From an uncultured Lachnospiraceae bacterium (GTDB taxonomy: Bacteria; Bacillota; Clostridia; Lachnospirales; Lachnospiraceae), in NCBI GenBank assembly GCA_949076555.1, contig CARUOB010000033.1, positions 11,113 to 21,798 of the forward strand: DNA of 10,686 nucleotides, read 5' to 3'. The position numbers were made by a program, and so were the translations under genes. Of the stretch, positions 8,868-10,686 are shown in pieces (position 1 is the stretch's first letter; each line of letters starts with the position of its first letter). The notes beneath the pieces were generated by a model. The model was not told the DNA's origin and ran no database searches. It saw nothing but the letters and a program-made list of their open reading frames with translations.

Positions 8868-8901
8868 GGGAAAGGAATTGACAGCCTTTCCCTTTTTTCT
8901 T
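8868..8901 (+). terminator. Rho-independent terminator after pilB
   Basis: GGGAAAGG (8868-8875) pairs perfectly with CCTTTCCC (8885-8892), giving an 8-bp stem and a 9-base loop, followed by TTTTTTCTT. It begins 11 bases after the pilB stop and should end the pilus operon. Its T tract overlaps the -35 box of the next promoter. Confidence 0.9.
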
Positions 8902-8929
8902 GACAAATCCGCGCTATGAGGCGCATAAT
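8900..8929 (+). promoter_or_regulatory. Sigma-A-type promoter A, upstream of the GNAT-like cassette
   Basis: A consensus -35 TTGACA (8900-8905) is followed after 18 bases by CATAAT (8924-8929), five of six matches to the -10 consensus. Transcription would start near 8936. The spacer holds an inverted repeat, GCGCT-ATGA-GGCGC (8911-8924), lying between the two boxes, where a repressor could bind. The same architecture recurs at 9833-9862. It should drive the genes at 9103 and 9609. Confidence 0.65.
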
Positions 8930-8936
8930 AATCCTA

Positions 8937-8991
8937 CCGGAACATTCCGGCAATTCTGATTTCTGACATTCTGGCGTTTCGCCGCAGAAAT
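8937..8991 (+). promoter_or_regulatory. Palindromic and structured leader, copy A
   Basis: CCGGAACATTCCGG (8937-8950) is a perfect dyad placed at about +1 to +14 of the predicted transcript. It could be an operator or a 5'-terminal mRNA hairpin. Further on, ATTTCTG (8959-8965) pairs with CAGAAAT (8985-8991) and encloses GGCG-TTT-CGCC (8973-8983), forming a two-part stem with an asymmetric internal loop. Bases 8952-9004 are identical in the second copy. I do not recognise a known riboswitch. Confidence 0.45.
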
Positions 8992-9024
8992 TCAACGGAC
9001 AGGGCAGTAAATAGGGGAAGCAAA

Positions 9025-9081
9025 ATGAGCAGAGCAATGTGTTTCCAATGGTTTTTTACAAGAAAACGTGGTAAAATTTAA
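9025..9081 (+). CDS. Possible 18-codon leader or small ORF
   Basis: ATG 9025 to TAA 9079-9081 would encode MSRAMCFQWFFTRKRGKI. It is preceded by AGGGGAAG (9013-9020), a fair ribosome site that belongs to the repeat. The ORF begins exactly where copy A stops matching copy B, and ends 21 bases before the GNAT-like gene. The peptide is basic and aromatic, with no recognised family. It may be a leader peptide, a small translated ORF or chance; codon-level evidence is too short to decide. Confidence 0.25.
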   Translation: MSRAMCFQWFFTRKRGKI

Positions 9082-9102
9082 AGAAAGAAGGTTACATACA
9101 AG

Positions 9103-9600
9103 ATGGAAGTTGATATTTTAATTGACAGGATTACGGACTGCCTGATAGACACAAGAACCGGAGAAGAAGTGGAGACGGAATACCGGATGCGCGAAACGCC
9201 GATCAGGCCAAAAGACTACAGGGGGTGGAAATTTAACTGGAGTATCACGGAAAAAAACGGGTATGATATTTATGAGCTGTTTTTAAAAGGAGACGATACC
9301 GTGCAGGGGCGGATTTCTGTCAAAGTAGACGGCGGGGTTGCGGATGTGGATATTGTTGAAACGGCACCGCATAATTACAGCCACTTAGGGAGATACGAGG
9401 GAGTTGGCGCGCATTTGTTTGCGATCGCCTGTCAGGTGAGTCTTGACGCAGGTTATGATGGGTTTGTAACATTTACGTCAAAAAGTAGTCTGGTAGAATA
9501 TTACAAGAAAAAGCTGAATGCGGGTGTGTTCCGTGGCAGACGGATGTATATTGACGAAGAGGCAGCACAGATATTGTTAGACAAGTATATGAGAAAGTAG
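9103..9600 (+). CDS. GNAT-like (N-acetyltransferase fold) small protein
   Basis: The gene encodes 165 aa. The C-terminal half fits a GNAT fold: RYEGVG (97-102) matches the acetyl-CoA pyrophosphate-binding R/QxxGxG/A loop, followed by a helix (AHLFAIACQVSLDAGY), a strand (GFVTFTS) and the SLVEYYKKKLNA segment typical of motif B. The N-terminal half (LIDRITDCLIDTRTGEEVETEY) is not one I can assign. GNAT enzymes move acetyl groups from acetyl-CoA to amines or proteins; the substrate here is unknown. ATG 9103 is preceded by AGAAGG (9086-9091), spacing 11. The 60-aa gene follows 8 bases downstream, so they form one short operon with its own repeat-borne promoter and terminator. GC in lines I counted (42-53%) is below that of the neighbours (55-68%), a hint of separate origin. 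A toxin of a GNAT toxin-antitoxin pair is possible but unproven. Confidence 0.8.
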   Translation: MEVDILIDRITDCLIDTRTGEEVETEYRMRETPIRPKDYRGWKFNWSITEKNGYDIYELFLKGDDTVQGRISVKVDGGVADVDIVETAPHNYSHLGRYEGVGAHLFAIACQVSLDAGYDGFVTFTSKSSLVEYYKKKLNAGVFRGRRMYIDEEAAQILLDKYMRK

Positions 9601-9608
9601 GTGACAGT

Positions 9609-9791
9609 ATGTTGACGATGGCCGAAAAATCAACGGAATATGAACATGACATTGCTTATTATGCAACAGACAGCAGATTAACGGAGCCGTCTGACGGTAA
9701 AAGGTACGAGTGGCGGAAAATGATCGAACGTTCAAAGGAACTTGGCAGACCTCTCACAGAGGAGGAGGCAGAGAAGTTTAGAAAGAACTAA
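9609..9791 (+). CDS. Small charged protein paired with the GNAT-like gene (60 aa)
   Basis: The protein is hydrophilic, with an acidic, Tyr-containing N-terminal half (YEHDIAYYATDSRL) and a helical, charged C-terminus (WRKMIERSKELGRPLTEEEAEKF). I see no signal peptide, membrane segment or clear DNA-binding fold, so function is unassigned. ATG 9609 has AGG (9599-9601) seven bases upstream, overlapping the stop of the previous gene; a second ATG at 9618 is possible but worse placed. The 8-base gap to the GNAT-like gene indicates co-transcription and probably a functional pair. A terminator follows 9 bases after the stop. It could be an antitoxin-like partner or an accessory subunit; neither is shown by the sequence. 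Confidence 0.75.
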   Translation: MLTMAEKSTEYEHDIAYYATDSRLTEPSDGKRYEWRKMIERSKELGRPLTEEEAEKFRKN

Positions 9792-9800
9792 CGGGTATAA

Positions 9801-9834
9801 GGGAAAGGCTTGTCGGGTCTTTCCCTTTTTCCTT
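9801..9834 (+). terminator. Rho-independent terminator after the 60-aa gene
   Basis: GGGAAAG (9801-9807) pairs with CTTTCCC (9819-9825), extendable by one G-T pair, with a loop of about 10 bases and the tract TTTTTCCTT. The stem matches that of the pilB terminator while the loop is almost wholly different. It ends the GNAT-like operon. Confidence 0.87.
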
Positions 9835-9862
9835 GACAAATCCGCGCCGTGAGGCGCATAAT
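9833..9862 (+). promoter_or_regulatory. Sigma-A-type promoter B, upstream of comM
   Basis: TTGACA (9833-9838), an 18-base spacer and CATAAT (9857-9862) reproduce promoter A. The predicted start is near 9869, giving a leader of about 112 bases before the comM TTG codon. The spacer contains the perfect 5-bp inverted repeat GCGCC-GTGA-GGCGC. Confidence 0.65.
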
Positions 9863-9869
9863 AATCCTA

Positions 9870-9924
9870 CCGGAACATTCCGGTAATTCTGATTTCTGAC
9901 ATTCTGGCGTTTCGCCGCAGAAAT
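9870..9924 (+). promoter_or_regulatory. Palindromic and structured leader, copy B
   Basis: The dyad CCGGAACATTCCGG (9870-9883) and the two-part stem ATTTCTG...GGCG-TTT-CGCC...CAGAAAT (9892-9924) repeat those of copy A. They lie in the predicted 5' untranslated region of comM. The role is unknown; DNA operator and RNA structure are both possible. Confidence 0.45.
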
Positions 9925-9966
9925 TCAACGGACAGGGTAGTAAATGGGGGAAGCAAAAAAAGAAAA

Positions 9967-9972
9967 AGGAGG
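9967..9972 (+). promoter_or_regulatory. Ribosome binding site deciding the comM TTG start
   Basis: A perfect AGGAGG ends 8 bases before TTG 9981. A GTG at 9977 lies in another frame and only 4 bases from the site. The TTG start gives a protein beginning (M)LSTITSGAVYG, matching where family members usually begin. Confidence 0.8.
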
Positions 9973-9980
9973 ATACGTGT

Positions 9981-10686
9981 TTGCTCAGTACAATTACATC
10001 GGGAGCCGTCTACGGGGTTTACAGCCATCTGATTCAGGTGGAGGTGGACATTTCTCAGGGACTACCCTGCTTTCAGATCGTGGGACTGCCCGGATCGGAG
10101 GTGCGGGAGGCGAGAGAGCGGGTGAAGGTGGCGCTCAAGAATGCGGGCGTCAAGCTGCCGCCCATGTGTATCAATGTCAATCTCTCTCCAGCGGATCTGC
10201 CCAAAAACGGCACTATGTTTGATCTCCCCGTGGCGGTGGGCGTTATGATAGCGCTTGGGAAACTAAAGCAGGAATCAGTGGAGGGGACGCTTCTTTTGGG
10301 GGAGCTGGGTCTTTCGGGAGAGCTAAAGCCCGTCCGGGGCGTGCTGCCGATCGCGAGGGAAGGCGCAAAAAAAGGCGTCAGAAGGTGCATCGTGCCTGCG
10401 GGAAACGCATGGGAGGGGGCGCTGATCAGTGAGATGGAAAGTGTCGGTGTGAGGAACGTGAAGGAGGCCGTGGCGCTGCTTGCGGGGGAGGAGATGCTCT
10501 CGCCGATGTCAGGCGGGGAACTGCCTGTATGCGGGGCCGGAAATCATTCCGGGGAAGCGCCTGTTCCGGCGGCTGACGCGGCTGGCTGCGCCACAGCTTC
10601 GATCGAGGAGATACAGAGGGAAGAACGGCTCGATTTTGCCCAGATAAACGGCCAGCAGGCGCTAAAACGGGCGGCGGAGGTGGCGG
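9981..10686 (+). CDS. comM: ComM/YifB-family Mg-chelatase-like AAA+ protein (3' truncated by window)
   Basis: The frame stays open from TTG 9981 to the window edge, 235 complete codons. The N-terminal ChlI-type domain (about residues 18-145) is clear: VEVDISQGLPCFQIVGLPGSEVREARERV, INVNLSPADLPKNG, FDLPVAVG and LLLGELGLSGELKPVRGVLP are family hallmarks. A variable Gly/Ala-rich linker (about 170-210, GGELPVCGAGNHSGEAP and on) leads to LDFAQINGQQALKRAAEVA, the usual entry into the AAA+ domain; Walker A would follow just beyond the edge. ComM proteins are hexameric helicases that promote branch migration during natural transformation in some Gram-negative species; in Clostridia the role is less well tested. 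The gene has its own promoter in the repeat and is separated from the pilus operon by terminators. dprA often follows this gene in Clostridia, from memory, but it is outside the window. Confidence 0.9.
   Translation, partial: MLSTITSGAVYGVYSHLIQVEVDISQGLPCFQIVGLPGSEVREARERVKVALKNAGVKLPPMCINVNLSPADLPKNGTMFDLPVAVGVMIALGKLKQESVEGTLLLGELGLSGELKPVRGVLPIAREGAKKGVRRCIVPAGNAWEGALISEMESVGVRNVKEAVALLAGEEMLSPMSGGELPVCGAGNHSGEAPVPAADAAGCATASIEEIQREERLDFAQINGQQALKRAAEVA

Larger units (their letters stand above)
8859..9024 (+). repeat. Copy A of a 166-bp direct repeat (terminator, promoter and leader)
   Basis: Starting one base after the pilB stop, this stretch matches 9792-9957 without gaps at a constant offset of 933. 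By hand I count about 17 differences over 166 bases, but 8 of these fall in the 10-base terminator loop region. The inner 139 bases (8886-9024) differ at only 6 sites. The unit is therefore the whole intergenic region: terminator hairpin, promoter and structured leader. Similarity stops at the start of the following small ORF (9025). Confidence 0.93.
9792..9957 (+). repeat. Copy B of the 166-bp direct repeat
   Basis: This is the partner of 8859-9024, starting directly after the stop of the 60-aa gene and ending just before the comM ribosome site. It carries the same terminator, promoter and leader in the same order. Here the spacer dyad is perfect (GCGCC/GGCGC, 9844-9857) and the +1 dyad gains one pair (ACCGGAA/TTCCGGT), so copy B has the more regular structures and may be closer to the ancestral form. 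Confidence 0.93.

Noticed and set aside
8937..8950. CCGGAACATTCCGG as a LexA (SOS) box
   Set aside because: The Gram-positive LexA box is CGAACnnnnGTTCG; here the half-sites and spacing differ, so an SOS assignment is not supported.
9069..9077. Extended -10-like TGGTAAAAT before the GNAT-like gene
   Set aside because: It lacks a believable -35 at the right distance and would start transcription almost on top of the ribosome site; promoter A is far stronger.
8859..9957. The direct repeats as ends of an insertion sequence or integron cassette
   Set aside because: No transposase or integrase is encoded between them, there are no convincing terminal inverted repeats, and the repeats contain a working-looking terminator and promoter rather than an attC-type site.
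9944..10222. ATG-started frame of 92 codons overlapping the start of comM
   Set aside because: It reads through the AGGAGG that serves the comM TTG start, its composition is arginine- and glycine-rich shadow sequence, and the overlapping frame gives a clear ComM/YifB protein.

Overview
The window looks like a chromosomal segment of a Gram-positive gut-type Clostridia, most likely Lachnospiraceae. The grounds are a type IV pilus (T4P) assembly ATPase of the PilB/GspE type, a giant secreted protein that resembles the DUF5057 proteins I associate with such clusters, strong AGGAGG-type ribosome sites, and surface-protein linkers rich in VSGN/VSEN/VSDN. The taxonomic call is an inference by eye. 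No rRNA, tRNA, CRISPR array, transposase or integrase was seen.

Positions 1-8857 hold three tightly packed plus-strand genes, read as the 3' end of a T4P or secretion operon. They are the 3' part of a beta-rich, probably exported protein (1-1145), a 1976-residue secreted modular protein (1188-7118), and an intact PilB/GspE ATPase (7163-8857). The giant protein has a signal peptide, acidic and Pro-rich linkers, three VLEI-like segments that may open Rossmann-like modules, an embedded beta/gamma-crystallin-like domain and several Asp-rich Ca2+-type loops. The ATPase carries both 24-residue MshEN motifs known to bind c-di-GMP. A strong intrinsic terminator closes the operon.

Positions 8859-9957 hold the most unusual structure. 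The whole intergenic region after pilB (terminator, sigma-A-type promoter, palindromic leader) recurs without gaps 933 bp downstream. Between the two copies lies a small, lower-GC unit: a possible 18-codon ORF, a 165-aa GNAT-like protein and a 60-aa charged protein. Recombination between the copies would remove this unit cleanly and join the pilB terminator directly to the comM promoter, so it looks like an inserted or duplicated cassette.

Positions 9981-10686 hold the 5' part of a ComM/YifB-family Mg-chelatase-like AAA+ gene. It starts at TTG behind a perfect AGGAGG and runs off the window before the Walker A motif. ComM acts in homologous recombination during natural transformation in some bacteria, so its position next to a T4P ATPase is suggestive, although the two are in separate transcription units.
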